Shown piece after piece: positions 42,737 through 51,411 of a stretch of 64,000 bases of DNA. Each line of letters opens with the position of its first letter. Positions within the stretch are counted from its first letter, which is position 1. The stretch comes from Oscillospiraceae bacterium (GTDB lineage: Bacteria; Bacillota; Clostridia; Oscillospirales; Ruminococcaceae): NCBI GenBank assembly GCA_015067175.1, contig SVMX01000006.1, positions 1 to 64,000 of the forward strand. The letters are read 5' to 3'. The notes under the pieces are model-generated. The model saw only the letters and a list, made by a program, of their open reading frames with translations. It made no database searches and was not told the origin of the DNA. The translations under genes and the position numbers were made by a program.

Positions 42737-43123
42737 TTAATTTTGCTCTTTCTTGCGACATTCACAGCATATTCCGTTGAGATTGAGCGTCACAACAGTT
42801 AGCTGATGCCCATATTTTTCGGTGATGGTGTTATTCAGCTCGTCAAGCTCAGTAAACTCTACATCATACACCTGCTTGCAGTCGTCGCAGACCATATGAT
42901 AGTGGTCGTCTGTGCGCCCGTCAAAGCGGTCGCTGCCGTCAGCAATTCGTATTTTCAGCAGCATTCCCATTTCGCTTAGCTGATTAAGATTGCGATACAC
43001 CGTGCCAAGGCTGAGATTTGGGTTTTCGGCTTTTAGCGCAGTATACACCTGATCTGCGGTGGGGTGGATAGGGAAGCTACGCACCTGATTGAGAATCATT
43101 TCTCTTTGTCTTGAAAATTTCAT
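42737..43123 (-). CDS. Fur-family regulator, PerR-like
   Basis: A 128-residue Fur-family repressor. The winged helix has HPTADQVYTAL and LGTVYRNLNQL. The regulatory site contains RFDGRTDDHYH with Asp and two His, and the zinc site is CDDC plus the C-terminal CCEC. The His of HPTAD and the Asp/His set correspond to the peroxide-sensing ligands of PerR. The N-terminus is about 15 residues shorter than Bacillus PerR. A PerR-like box lies in its own promoter region. Confidence 0.87.
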   Translation of the reverse strand: MKFSRQREMILNQVRSFPIHPTADQVYTALKAENPNLSLGTVYRNLNQLSEMGMLLKIRIADGSDRFDGRTDDHYHMVCDDCKQVYDVEFTELDELNNTITEKYGHQLTVVTLNLNGICCECRKKEQN

Positions 43124-43135
43124 ATATACCTCATT

Positions 43136-43150
43136 TGATAATCATAATAG
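43136..43150 (-). promoter_or_regulatory. PerR/Fur-like box in the regulator's own promoter
   Basis: TGATAATCATAATAG matches 11 of 14 defined positions of the 7-1-7 PerR consensus TTATAATNATTATAA. It lies between the -10 box and the start codon, as expected for autoregulation. Confidence 0.55.
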
Positions 43151-43164
43151 TAATTGTTACTGAT

Positions 43165-43193
43165 ATTATAACAGTAAAATCCAAATTTGTCAA
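43165..43193 (-). promoter_or_regulatory. Consensus promoter of the perR-like gene
   Basis: On the minus strand, TTGACA (43188-43193) and TATAAT (43165-43170) have a 17-base spacer, 42 bases before the ATG. Confidence 0.85.
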
Positions 43194-43241
43194 GGGTTTT
43201 TATGGGGAAGAAGAGATGTAAATTTTGACATGAAGCTTACA

Positions 43242-43275
43242 TAAACAAAACGACCTGAGAAATTTCAGGTCGTTT
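43242..43275 (-). terminator. Terminator of spoIVA
   Basis: An 11-bp stem (43248-43258 with 43265-43275), read on the minus strand, is followed by TTTGTTT, nine bases after the spoIVA stop. Confidence 0.8.
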
Positions 43276-43283
43276 GCTGGTTA

Positions 43284-44759
43284 TTAAAGAATAATACAGA
43301 TAAGCCCGCCGCAGCCATCGTTAATAATACGCTGGATAGTCTCCTGCAGCTTCATTCGTGCGTCAGTCGGCATACGGTAAAGCTTGTTGTGCAGACCCTC
43401 GTTCACAAGGTCGTGCAGGGACTTGCCGAAGATGTTGCTTTCCCATATCTTTGTTGGATTTTCCTCAAAGTCGGTGAGGAGATACGACACAAGCTCCTCG
43501 CTCTGCTTTTCGCTGCCAACGATGGGGTTTATCTCGGTCGTGATGTTTGCTGACATCATGTGGATAGAGGGAGCGCTCGCTTTAAGTCTCACGCCGTACT
43601 TTCCACCCTGCTTGATTATTTCAGGTTCTTCAAGGCTGAGTTCGTCCATAGTAGGCAGAACGATACCATAGCCTGTTGCTTCAACCTCGTCAAGTGCCGC
43701 GCGAACGCGTTCATAGCGCTTTTTAGTCGCCGCAAGCTCTATCATGCACGCCATAAGTTCGCCCTCGTCCGCCATTTCAAGTCCCGTTGCCTCGCCAAGC
43801 ACCTTGAAGAAGAGGTCGCTGTTCAGTGCAACGTTGATGACGCCTGTGCCTGTGCCAAGGTCAAGAGAGGACAGGGAAGCGCTGTCGATATACTCGCACT
43901 CTGACATCTTTTCAGCGGCGGACTTTATATCGCTGATACCGTGAATTTCAGCCGCAGCTTCTTTGATACAGCCGAATACGGATTGCTTCAGCCAATGATC
44001 CTTTGAAAGCGAGTTTATCCACTTCGGCATACTGATATCAACTTCACATACTGGGAATTTCAGCAGTACTTCGCCGAGGATAGACTTTATCTTCTCTTCG
44101 TTCAGTTCAAGGCAGTTTACGGGAATAACAGAGGCGGAGTATTTCTCGGAAAGCTGCTCTGCAAGCATTATGCTTTCTTCGCTGCTCGGCTGCTGACAGT
44201 TCAGCAGAACGACAAACGGCTTGTTGATTTCGGAAAGCTCGCTGATTATGCGCTCCTCGGCCGCTTCGTACTCCTCGCGCGGAATGTTGGTGATGCTTCC
44301 GTCTGTGGTAACAACAACGCCGATGGTTGAATGCTCCGTTATAACCTTGCGTGTTCCCACTTCGGCCGCCATATTGAAAGGTATCTCCTCGTCAAACCAA
44401 GGAGTTGCTACCATGCGGGGAGCTTCGTTTTCGATATAGCCGATAGCGCTCGGTACGATGTAGCCAACGCAGTCGATGAGGCGCACGTTCATGTTCACGC
44501 CTTCTTCTATCTCGATGCTGACAGCCTCCTCAGGAACGAATTTCGGCTCGGTCGTCATGATAGTCTTACCCGCCGAGGACTGCGGAAGCTCGTCATTAGC
44601 GCGCTCTCTGCGGTAATCGTCCGAGATATTGGGGATAATTAGCGTATTCATGAACTTGCTGATGAATGTGGATTTTCCCGAGCGTACAGGGCCAACGATA
44701 CCGAGATAGATGTTGCCGCCTGTGCGGCGTGATATGTCGGAATAAATTGAATTGTTCAT
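43284..44759 (-). CDS. spoIVA: Stage IV sporulation protein A (spore coat ATPase)
   Basis: SpoIVA polymerises by ATP hydrolysis on the forespore surface to form the coat basement layer. The 491-residue length is typical. Motifs: Walker A GPVRSGKST (23-31), a TRAFAC-type switch region IDCVGY, TTDGSITNIPREEYEAAEER, and the C-terminal end with SpoIVA-type GGLICII. It lies 13 bases after the SPOCS/LysM gene and is co-transcribed with it. Confidence 0.97.
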   Translation of the reverse strand: MNNSIYSDISRRTGGNIYLGIVGPVRSGKSTFISKFMNTLIIPNISDDYRRERANDELPQSSAGKTIMTTEPKFVPEEAVSIEIEEGVNMNVRLIDCVGYIVPSAIGYIENEAPRMVATPWFDEEIPFNMAAEVGTRKVITEHSTIGVVVTTDGSITNIPREEYEAAEERIISELSEINKPFVVLLNCQQPSSEESIMLAEQLSEKYSASVIPVNCLELNEEKIKSILGEVLLKFPVCEVDISMPKWINSLSKDHWLKQSVFGCIKEAAAEIHGISDIKSAAEKMSECEYIDSASLSSLDLGTGTGVINVALNSDLFFKVLGEATGLEMADEGELMACMIELAATKKRYERVRAALDEVEATGYGIVLPTMDELSLEEPEIIKQGGKYGVRLKASAPSIHMMSANITTEINPIVGSEKQSEELVSYLLTDFEENPTKIWESNIFGKSLHDLVNEGLHNKLYRMPTDARMKLQETIQRIINDGCGGLICIIL

Positions 44760-44772
44760 AGTATCTTCTCCT

Positions 44773-46323
44773 TTATCTGAGCGAGGGTATAAGTATCATG
44801 CCGCTGAGCAATGCATCTCTGTCCTCGATATCATTTTCGTTCATTACGGCATCAACTGATGTGCCGTAGCGCTTTGCGATAGTCCAGCAGTCGTCTTCTC
44901 CGTCGGCGTAGCATATGCGAAGCGCATAATCACTGCGATTGTTCTTGGGTTTATCCTCAAGTACGGTTACGCTTTGAATGATATCGGTCTGTAAGTTTGA
45001 GCAAAGGTCTGCGTTAAGCTCAATTTTTGCCGTGATATCAAGCGCTCCATCTGATCTTATTGAGTAATCTGTGTCGGTGCAAAGGGCAGTGAAGCTTACA
45101 GAGTCGGCTTCGATTTCTGAATCTGTCGGAGTGCTGCATTCAAAGCCCTCCTGCTTTTCCATGAAAAAGGGAACACCCTGCGCATCTCTGCAAAGCGCCT
45201 GATAGCAGATAAGTCCCGACAGTGTCAGCTCCGCGCCGTCCATGCGGCAGGAAAGGTTGTAGATATCCGCGGTGCAATCAATAACGCTTTCAAGCTCCCC
45301 GCCCGAATATTCGCAGACTGATTTTACTGTTAGAGTTTTGTTGAGAGTGTTACAGCTTCGTAAAAGCTTTATGCGCTCGGAGGAAAATTCTGTTTCATAC
45401 TCAGTGGAATATACGTCACAGGGTATTTCGATAGTGCTTTCCTTTCGGCATATCAGTCTGCAAACAGCGACGATATTGCAGCCGATGATTCCGCTGTCAG
45501 TAGCGCAGCTCAGCTCGCAGTTGAGAACATCTATCTGCGCATGGCAGTTGAAGCTTTCGTCGATAACGTCAAGGTCGATTATCTGGCTTATCGGAATATC
45601 CGCTGTCATCTGCTCGGCGGTCGAACAGCCTTGGTTTTCGGGGTCGTAGATACCATAAGACGCACTCACTGTCATAGTGCCCTTGACAATGGCTTTGTCG
45701 GCGATGATGCGCAGGTCTGTGACCTTGGGAACAACTGCACTTCTGATAATATAAGCAATACCCGAAGCGCCTGTTTCTATTTCTTCTTTACAGGTGAATT
45801 GCTTTTCACCTGAAATAAGCTTGCTGCAGCAGTCAACAGCGCGATTTCTTACCTCAACATTCTGCGGAATCGACGGGAGAACTCTGCTTTTTTCGGCTGT
45901 TATCAGCACCTTTGTGCTTACAGCGCCGCGTATGTCGATACGTCTGCCGCTTACCGCTCTGCAATTGCAGTAGTCGGGCTTGGGCTGAAGCTTTATGCTC
46001 ACGTTTGCGCCGTCAGTTATAATGCTTCTTCCGAGGTCTACAGTCTTTGAGTATGTATAGTGCTGTTCGATGCAGTGCAGGCTGCTGCTGTTTTCGGCAA
46101 GATACAATACCCTTATATCTACATTTCCGTCGATAAGCAGCTTTGAATCTCCCAGCATACTGTAGGACACCGTTTTCGGCGTCATGCGGCAGCAGAGTAT
46201 TTTGAAAATTTCGGGATAATAGTCGGGCAGTACATAGTCAAGCTCAACACCCTGTTCCGCCTGTCCTTCAAACACGGTCTCGCTTACGCTTATCGTGTGG
46301 TCGTTTCTGCGTAATTCTTCCAT
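44773..46323 (-). CDS. SPOCS-domain (DUF3794) and LysM protein
   Basis: A 516-residue protein. AAGGAGG selects the ATG at 46323; an upstream open frame to 46485 is AT-rich and not coding. The N-terminal and middle parts hold repeated SPOCS/DUF3794 units (GQAEQGVELDYVLPDYYPEIFKIL, ISQIIDLDVIDESF). The C-terminal LysM (about 470-515) is WTIAKRYGTSVDAVMNEN. Clostridial proteins of this class associate with the spore coat or morphogenetic layer; it is paired with spoIVA. LysM could anchor it to cortex peptidoglycan. Confidence 0.9.
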   Translation of the reverse strand: MEELRRNDHTISVSETVFEGQAEQGVELDYVLPDYYPEIFKILCCRMTPKTVSYSMLGDSKLLIDGNVDIRVLYLAENSSSLHCIEQHYTYSKTVDLGRSIITDGANVSIKLQPKPDYCNCRAVSGRRIDIRGAVSTKVLITAEKSRVLPSIPQNVEVRNRAVDCCSKLISGEKQFTCKEEIETGASGIAYIIRSAVVPKVTDLRIIADKAIVKGTMTVSASYGIYDPENQGCSTAEQMTADIPISQIIDLDVIDESFNCHAQIDVLNCELSCATDSGIIGCNIVAVCRLICRKESTIEIPCDVYSTEYETEFSSERIKLLRSCNTLNKTLTVKSVCEYSGGELESVIDCTADIYNLSCRMDGAELTLSGLICYQALCRDAQGVPFFMEKQEGFECSTPTDSEIEADSVSFTALCTDTDYSIRSDGALDITAKIELNADLCSNLQTDIIQSVTVLEDKPKNNRSDYALRICYADGEDDCWTIAKRYGTSVDAVMNENDIEDRDALLSGMILIPSLR

Positions 46324-46448
46324 TGAATTATTCCTCCTTGTGGTAAAATGCCGTTTGGCTTGTTCAGTGAAATATATGCTTGTATAGTTGGCGATATGAT
46401 AAAGCCGATAAATTTTTTCGGACTTGCAGAAAATTCGCCAAAAAACAT

Positions 46449-46477
46449 TTGAAATTACAGTGATTTTGTGGTATACT
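46449..46477 (+). promoter_or_regulatory. Promoter of tepA
   Basis: TTGAAA (46449-46454) and TATACT (46472-46477) with a 17-base spacer, 83 bases before the tepA ATG, in the 236-base gap between divergent genes. I could not assign a sporulation sigma promoter for the SPOCS gene in that gap. Confidence 0.6.
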
Positions 46478-46559
46478 ATTATCATGAGTTGCTATGTCCG
46501 CATAACATGACCTCTTTTCGAAATAATATAGTTATAAATTATTTTGAAAGGGTGATAAA

Positions 46560-47384
46560 ATGAGTGAGCAGAATAACGAGCAGCTTGAAGAAGAACAGGG
46601 CAGGGAAAGCGACAATGGCATAATCGCCTCTGTCAATGCACGGCACAATATCCATTGCCTTACTATTATCGGTCAGGTTGAGGGGCATTATATTCTTCCA
46701 CCGCAGAATAAGACAACAAAGTATGAGCACATCATTCCTGCGCTTGTCGCAATCGAGCAGGACAGAACTATCGAGGGATTGCTTATCGTGCTGAATACGG
46801 TAGGCGGTGATGTTGAAGCGGGACTTGCCATTGCAGAGCTTATCGCAGGTATGTCAAAGCCTACTGTGTCAATAGTTGTAGGCGGCGGTCATTCTATAGG
46901 TGTGCCGCTTGCTGTCAGTGCAGGGGTCAGCTTTATCGTCCCGTCCGCGACAATGACGATACACCCTGTCCGTATGAACGGCATGGTGCTTGGCGTTCCA
47001 CAGACGATGTCATATTTCGAGAAGATGCAGGAAAGGATAACGCGCTTCGTAACAGATAACAGCGGCATTTCTTCCAAGCGCTTCCGTGAGCTTATGATGG
47101 AAAAAGACGAGCTTGTGATGGACGTTGGCTCTGTTGTGAATGGTGAAACCGCTGTCAAGGAGGGTCTTATCGACAGGCTCGGCGGACTTTCCGACGCTGT
47201 AGAGTGTCTGTATAGCCTTATTGAAGAAAAAGGCGGCGAAAAGCCTGCGATGCGAAAAAGCTGCGGCAAGACTGCCCAAAATGGGGCAAAGCGCAAAAGC
47301 TCCGCGAAAAGCACAGATGCAAAAAGCAGACCATCAACAGCGACCGCAGGACTAAACAGCGGGGATTGGAGCGGTGAGCGATGA
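46560..47384 (+). CDS. tepA: ClpP-like serine protease TepA
   Basis: A 274-residue ClpP-fold protein. [11 protein letters not shown] gives the Ser nucleophile (Ser112), and MTIHPVRMN gives the His (His135). The TepA branch is marked by [18 protein letters not shown]. In Bacillus TepA is forespore-linked and degrades SASPs or aids export. A Lys/Ala/Ser-rich C-terminal tail (about 230-274) is unusual in length. Neighbours ylzJ and spoIIIE downstream match Bacillus synteny. Confidence 0.92.
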   Translation: MSEQNNEQLEEEQGRESDNGIIASVNARHNIHCLTIIGQVEGHYILPPQNKTTKYEHIIPALVAIEQDRTIEGLLIVLNTVGGDVEAGLAIAELIAGMSKPTVSIVVGGGHSIGVPLAVSAGVSFIVPSATMTIHPVRMNGMVLGVPQTMSYFEKMQERITRFVTDNSGISSKRFRELMMEKDELVMDVGSVVNGETAVKEGLIDRLGGLSDAVECLYSLIEEKGGEKPAMRKSCGKTAQNGAKRKSSAKSTDAKSRPSTATAGLNSGDWSGER

Positions 47385-47548
47385 TCCATACCATTGTTAG
47401 TCTTGACGAGGTGTTTGCACAGAACACAGATATGCAGGTGACAACGGAAAGGACCTCATTCGGCTATGCCGAGTATATAACAGCAGATGGGAAAAAGCAG
47501 CTTCGCAGGCTGATATCGACCGACCCTGCGCAATATCTAAAGCTTTAA
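47381..47548 (+). CDS. ylzJ: YlzJ-like small protein
   Basis: A 55-residue protein that overlaps tepA by 4 bases (ATGA). It begins [12 protein letters not shown] and ends DPAQYLKL, which fits the YlzJ family found between tepA and spoIIIE in Firmicutes. The function is unknown. A weak hairpin (47552-47565) follows, probably not a full terminator. Confidence 0.8.
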   Translation: MIHTIVSLDEVFAQNTDMQVTTERTSFGYAEYITADGKKQLRRLISTDPAQYLKL

Positions 47549-47590
47549 AAGCCCGCTTTTGCGGGTATACATATCAAAAAGGGGAATTAT

Positions 47591-48463
47591 ATGGATTACA
47601 TAAACGTTATTATTCAGGCAATAGTACAGGGACTTACAGAGTTTCTGCCTGTATCGAGCTCGGGACATCTCTCGGTGCTTCAGCATATCACAGGAATTGA
47701 CGGAGAGTCGGCGCTGATTTTGTCTATCGTTCTTCATCTCGGAACGCTTGCCGCAGTATTCGTGGCTTTCAGAAAAACGATATTCGGCATGATAAAGGAG
47801 TTTTTCCTTACTATCGGCGATGTATTTACGGGAAAATTCTCTTGGCGCGGCATGAACGGAAACCGCCGAATGATGTTCATGGTTATAATCGCCACGGCAA
47901 TTTTAGTACCTGTATACCTTTTCGAGGAATTTTTCACGGGCAGACAGGGCGACGGTGACATAGTTTTTGAGGGCGCGGCGTTTTTATTTACTGCTCTGCT
48001 GCTGTTTCTATCCGATAAATGCTCTCGCGGCGAAAAGTATGGCGAGGACATGAAAGTAAAGGACGCCTTTACAGTAGGCTTATTTCAGTGTATAGCGCTT
48101 TTCCCGGGTGTGTCGCGTTCAGGCTCGACAACGGCGGCTGGTCTTTTCTGCGGTCTTGAAAAGCAGACTGCAGTTACCTTTGCATTTATCCTCGGAATCC
48201 CCGCGATACTCGGCGGAAGTGTACTGGAGCTTGGTGACGCGTTAAGCTCGGATATGCAGCTTGACTGGGTCGCACTTGGAATTGGCTTTGTGGTTTCCGC
48301 TGTTGTTGGCTTCCTTGCAATTAAGCTTGTATCATGGCTTATTAAAAAGGATAGATTTAAGATTTTCGGTGTTTACACGCTGATCCTTGGTGTTGCCTGT
48401 GTTGCTGCGGGAATGTGGGAGCATCTTACGGGAAATTCGATTTTCTCGCTTTTGCAGCAGTGA
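47591..48463 (+). CDS. uppP: Undecaprenyl-diphosphatase UppP/BacA
   Basis: A 290-residue membrane phosphatase that recycles the C55 lipid carrier for wall synthesis and gives bacitracin tolerance. The catalytic motif LTEFLPVSSSGHLSVL carries Glu17 and a Ser/His pair; the second motif FPGVSRSGSTTAAG carries the Arg. About eight transmembrane helices. It stands between ylzJ and spoIIIE, where Bacillus has no gene. Confidence 0.96.
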   Translation: MDYINVIIQAIVQGLTEFLPVSSSGHLSVLQHITGIDGESALILSIVLHLGTLAAVFVAFRKTIFGMIKEFFLTIGDVFTGKFSWRGMNGNRRMMFMVIIATAILVPVYLFEEFFTGRQGDGDIVFEGAAFLFTALLLFLSDKCSRGEKYGEDMKVKDAFTVGLFQCIALFPGVSRSGSTTAAGLFCGLEKQTAVTFAFILGIPAILGGSVLELGDALSSDMQLDWVALGIGFVVSAVVGFLAIKLVSWLIKKDRFKIFGVYTLILGVACVAAGMWEHLTGNSIFSLLQQ

Positions 48464-48501
48464 TGGCTGATAAACAGTATAGTAAAGGAAGTTAAGACAA
48501 A

Positions 48502-51354
48502 ATGGCTGAAAATAAAAAGACTACACAAAACCGTTCTTCGTCAAAGGCCAAGGGCGTGACAAGACAAAGCTCAAGCTCGGCTAAGGCAAAGGAAGCGCTC
48601 GAAAAAGAAAAGCAGCGCCTGCGTGAGGAAGCAATTGAAAGAGAAAAGCACAAAAGACAGATAACCTCTGTCATAATGTTCGCGGTCGGAATTTTCCTCA
48701 CCCTTTGTGCTATTATTGCAGGCAATGAGGGCGAGGGTTGGCGCGCTCTGTTTGACTTTATGCACGGTATGTTCGGATATTCCGCGTTTGTGATAGGCCC
48801 GTCTGTTATCTATATCGCAGTGCTTATTTCGGGTAACAGACCAAGAAAACGCATAAGAAACACAATTATAAGTCTTACGCTTTTTGCTTTAATGTTAAGT
48901 GCTATAGTTCAGATCTTTGTTATTGGTGTACCCGACAGCAAGGATATGTTTGAGTTCTTTGCCGATCTTTACACCGATGGATATATGTTCCGCGGCGGCG
49001 GTATACTTGCGATGTTCCTCGGCTCGCCGCTGCTGCTTCTCGGAAAGGTTGGAGCGAGCATTATCATAGTGCTGCTTGCACTTGTGTATTTCCTTATCAT
49101 TTCCAAGATTACGGTGGTTGATTTTATCAAACGTGTTTCCGACCCAGTGAAAAAGACAAAGAACAAGGTCGTTGAAAGTCACAAGCGCCGTGTTGAGGAG
49201 CGCGCTCTTGCCGAGGAAGAGTTTGAACGAATGGAGCAGGAGCGTATCCTTGCTGAGATAGACGAAGAGGTGGCTCAGCGCGAGAATGCCGAGCGTTTAA
49301 GCCGTATCGCACACAGCGTTGACGATGATGTAGCAGCCGAAAAGGCTGAGCGCATAACTCCCGACGCTGCGGGACAGGCGGTCAAGACTGAGCAGCCAGC
49401 TGAGAAAAAGCCCGAGCCGCCCAATATTCTGCAAGAGCAGAACGATGACAGCCGAGAGTACATGAAAGCGCTTCAGGATTTCATCATGGAGAAGAATAAA
49501 GCTGTGCTTGAAGCTGCAGAGGAGCAGGAACGCGATCCACTTGAAGACACCGATGGCGAGCTTGTGCCCATCATGGACGCTATAAACCGCTTTAATTCCG
49601 AAAATCAGCCCACAACTGCCGTAAAGGAGATAGTTGACGCTTCCCCTGCAGATATTTCCACATCTGATGAAGCAGAGCTTCCGTTTGATATTGATGATGT
49701 GGTGCAGACTGCACCCGCGCCGCTTCCTATGTCGGGCAAGATACCTCAGAAAACACAGGAGCCGCTTGTCGAACCTAAGACTGAGCCTGTCAAAACAGAG
49801 CAAAAGCCTGTCGTTCAGCAGAATACCGCTCCCTCAAAGTCGGAGAATACCAGTCAGCTAAAGCTCAGCGATGTGTATACGCTCCCGCCTATGACACTGC
49901 TCAATCCTATCGAAAAGAAAGTAACACAGCAGGATATCGAGAGCGAGATAAAGAAAAATTCCGAAACGCTTGTTGAAACGCTGAAAAGCTTCGGTGTTCA
50001 GACAAAGATCGTTGGTGTGAGCCGCGGCCCATCTGTAACCAGATACGAGCTTCAGCCTGCGCCGGGTGTTAAGATAAGCAAGATAACTAACCTTGTTGAT
50101 GATATCGCGCTTAACCTTGCTTCTGCGGGTGTGCGTATAGAAGCTCCCATTCCGAACAAGGCTGCAGTCGGTATCGAAGTTCCGAACAAGCAGAAAGATA
50201 CTGTATTCTTCCGCGAGCTTGTAGATACACCCGATTTCAAGCGAAGCTTTGACAAAAAGCTTGAAACCGTGCTCGGTAAGGATATCAGCGGTGAAACCGT
50301 AACTTGTAATGTGGCGAAGATGCCTCATCTGCTTATTGCAGGTACAACAGGCTCGGGTAAGTCTGTTTGTGTAAACTCTATCATAATGAGTATTCTCATG
50401 AAGTCCACGCCCGACGAGGTGCGTCTTATAATGATCGACCCCAAAAAGGTTGAGTTTATGATGTACAACGGCATTCCGCACCTGCTCATTCCTGTCGTGA
50501 CTGACCCCAAAAAGGCTGCGGGCGCGCTTGCGTGGGCAGTTAACGAGATGCTTAACCGCTACAAGATGTTCTCAGAGAACAATGTTCGCGACTTCGGCGG
50601 CTTTAACGAGCTTGCCGCTGATCCGAACAGCGGACTTAAAAAGATGTCGCATATCGTTATCTTTATAGATGAGCTTGCCGACCTCATGATGGCGTCGCCC
50701 AAGGACGTTGAGGACAGTATCGTTCGTCTTGCACAGATGGCGCGTGCGGCAGGTATGCACCTTGTTATCGCAACACAGCGTCCGACTGTTAATGTAGTTA
50801 CAGGTCTTATCAAGGCGAACATTCCCAGCCGTATCGCGCTGATGGTTGCCTCTCAGATGGACAGCCGTGTTATCCTTGATGGCGGCGGTGCAGAAAAGCT
50901 GCTCGGTAACGGCGATATGCTGTATATGCCTGTCGGTATGCCGAAGCCTGTCCGTGTTCAGGGCTGCTTCGTTTCTGATAAGGAAGTTGAGCGCACTGTT
51001 GAATTTATTAAGCAGACCTTTGCTGCTGAATACGATGAAAGCATCATGGAGGAGATCGAGCGTCAGACCGAGATGGTTTCTTCGGGTGACGGCAAGGCTT
51101 CCGCAGGTGCTGATGGTGCTGAGATCGATACCGAGGACGAAAAGCTTGAGGAAGCTATCGAATATGTTGTTGAAGCGGGACAGGCAAGTACCTCCGCGCT
51201 CCAGCGCAGATTTAAGCTTGGCTACGGCAGAGCTGCTCGACTTATCGACATCATGGAGCAGATGGGCGTTGTTGGACCTTTCGAGGGCAGCAAGCCGCGC
51301 CAGGTGCTTATGACCAAGCAGGAGTGGTATGAGAGGAAACTCCAGCAAAAATAA
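48502..51354 (+). CDS. spoIIIE: DNA translocase FtsK/SpoIIIE
   Basis: A 950-residue septal DNA pump. An Arg/Lys-rich N-terminus precedes four transmembrane helices (about 50-210). A Glu/Ala/Pro-rich linker (about 215-455) leads to the motor domain: [13 protein letters not shown] (about 614), [23 protein letters not shown] and [17 protein letters not shown] winged-helix gamma domain closes it (about 880-950, [21 protein letters not shown]). It moves the chromosome across the division or sporulation septum. Confidence 0.97.
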   Translation: MAENKKTTQNRSSSKAKGVTRQSSSSAKAKEALEKEKQRLREEAIEREKHKRQITSVIMFAVGIFLTLCAIIAGNEGEGWRALFDFMHGMFGYSAFVIGPSVIYIAVLISGNRPRKRIRNTIISLTLFALMLSAIVQIFVIGVPDSKDMFEFFADLYTDGYMFRGGGILAMFLGSPLLLLGKVGASIIIVLLALVYFLIISKITVVDFIKRVSDPVKKTKNKVVESHKRRVEERALAEEEFERMEQERILAEIDEEVAQRENAERLSRIAHSVDDDVAAEKAERITPDAAGQAVKTEQPAEKKPEPPNILQEQNDDSREYMKALQDFIMEKNKAVLEAAEEQERDPLEDTDGELVPIMDAINRFNSENQPTTAVKEIVDASPADISTSDEAELPFDIDDVVQTAPAPLPMSGKIPQKTQEPLVEPKTEPVKTEQKPVVQQNTAPSKSENTSQLKLSDVYTLPPMTLLNPIEKKVTQQDIESEIKKNSETLVETLKSFGVQTKIVGVSRGPSVTRYELQPAPGVKISKITNLVDDIALNLASAGVRIEAPIPNKAAVGIEVPNKQKDTVFFRELVDTPDFKRSFDKKLETVLGKDISGETVTCNVAKMPHLLIAGTTGSGKSVCVNSIIMSILMKSTPDEVRLIMIDPKKVEFMMYNGIPHLLIPVVTDPKKAAGALAWAVNEMLNRYKMFSENNVRDFGGFNELAADPNSGLKKMSHIVIFIDELADLMMASPKDVEDSIVRLAQMARAAGMHLVIATQRPTVNVVTGLIKANIPSRIALMVASQMDSRVILDGGGAEKLLGNGDMLYMPVGMPKPVRVQGCFVSDKEVERTVEFIKQTFAAEYDESIMEEIERQTEMVSSGDGKASAGADGAEIDTEDEKLEEAIEYVVEAGQASTSALQRRFKLGYGRAARLIDIMEQMGVVGPFEGSKPRQVLMTKQEWYERKLQQK

Positions 51355-51361
51355 ACAGACA

Positions 51362-51384
51362 GAGGCGGTGTTTAACCGCCTCTT
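51362..51384 (+). terminator. Weak terminator after spoIIIE
   Basis: An 8-bp stem (51362-51369 with 51375-51382) with a short T run (TT) lies between spoIIIE and ygiQ. Read-through is likely. Confidence 0.5.
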
Positions 51385-51411
51385 AATCCAATATGAAAGG
51401 ACTGTAAAAAA

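Noticed and set aside
44773-46485. N-terminal extension of the SPOCS protein from 46323 to 46485
   Set aside because: The extension is AT-rich, overlaps the tepA promoter region, and the AAGGAGG before 46323 marks the real start.
47552-47565. Terminator between ylzJ and uppP
   Set aside because: The stem is only 5 bp and no T-tract follows, so it is probably not functional as a terminator.
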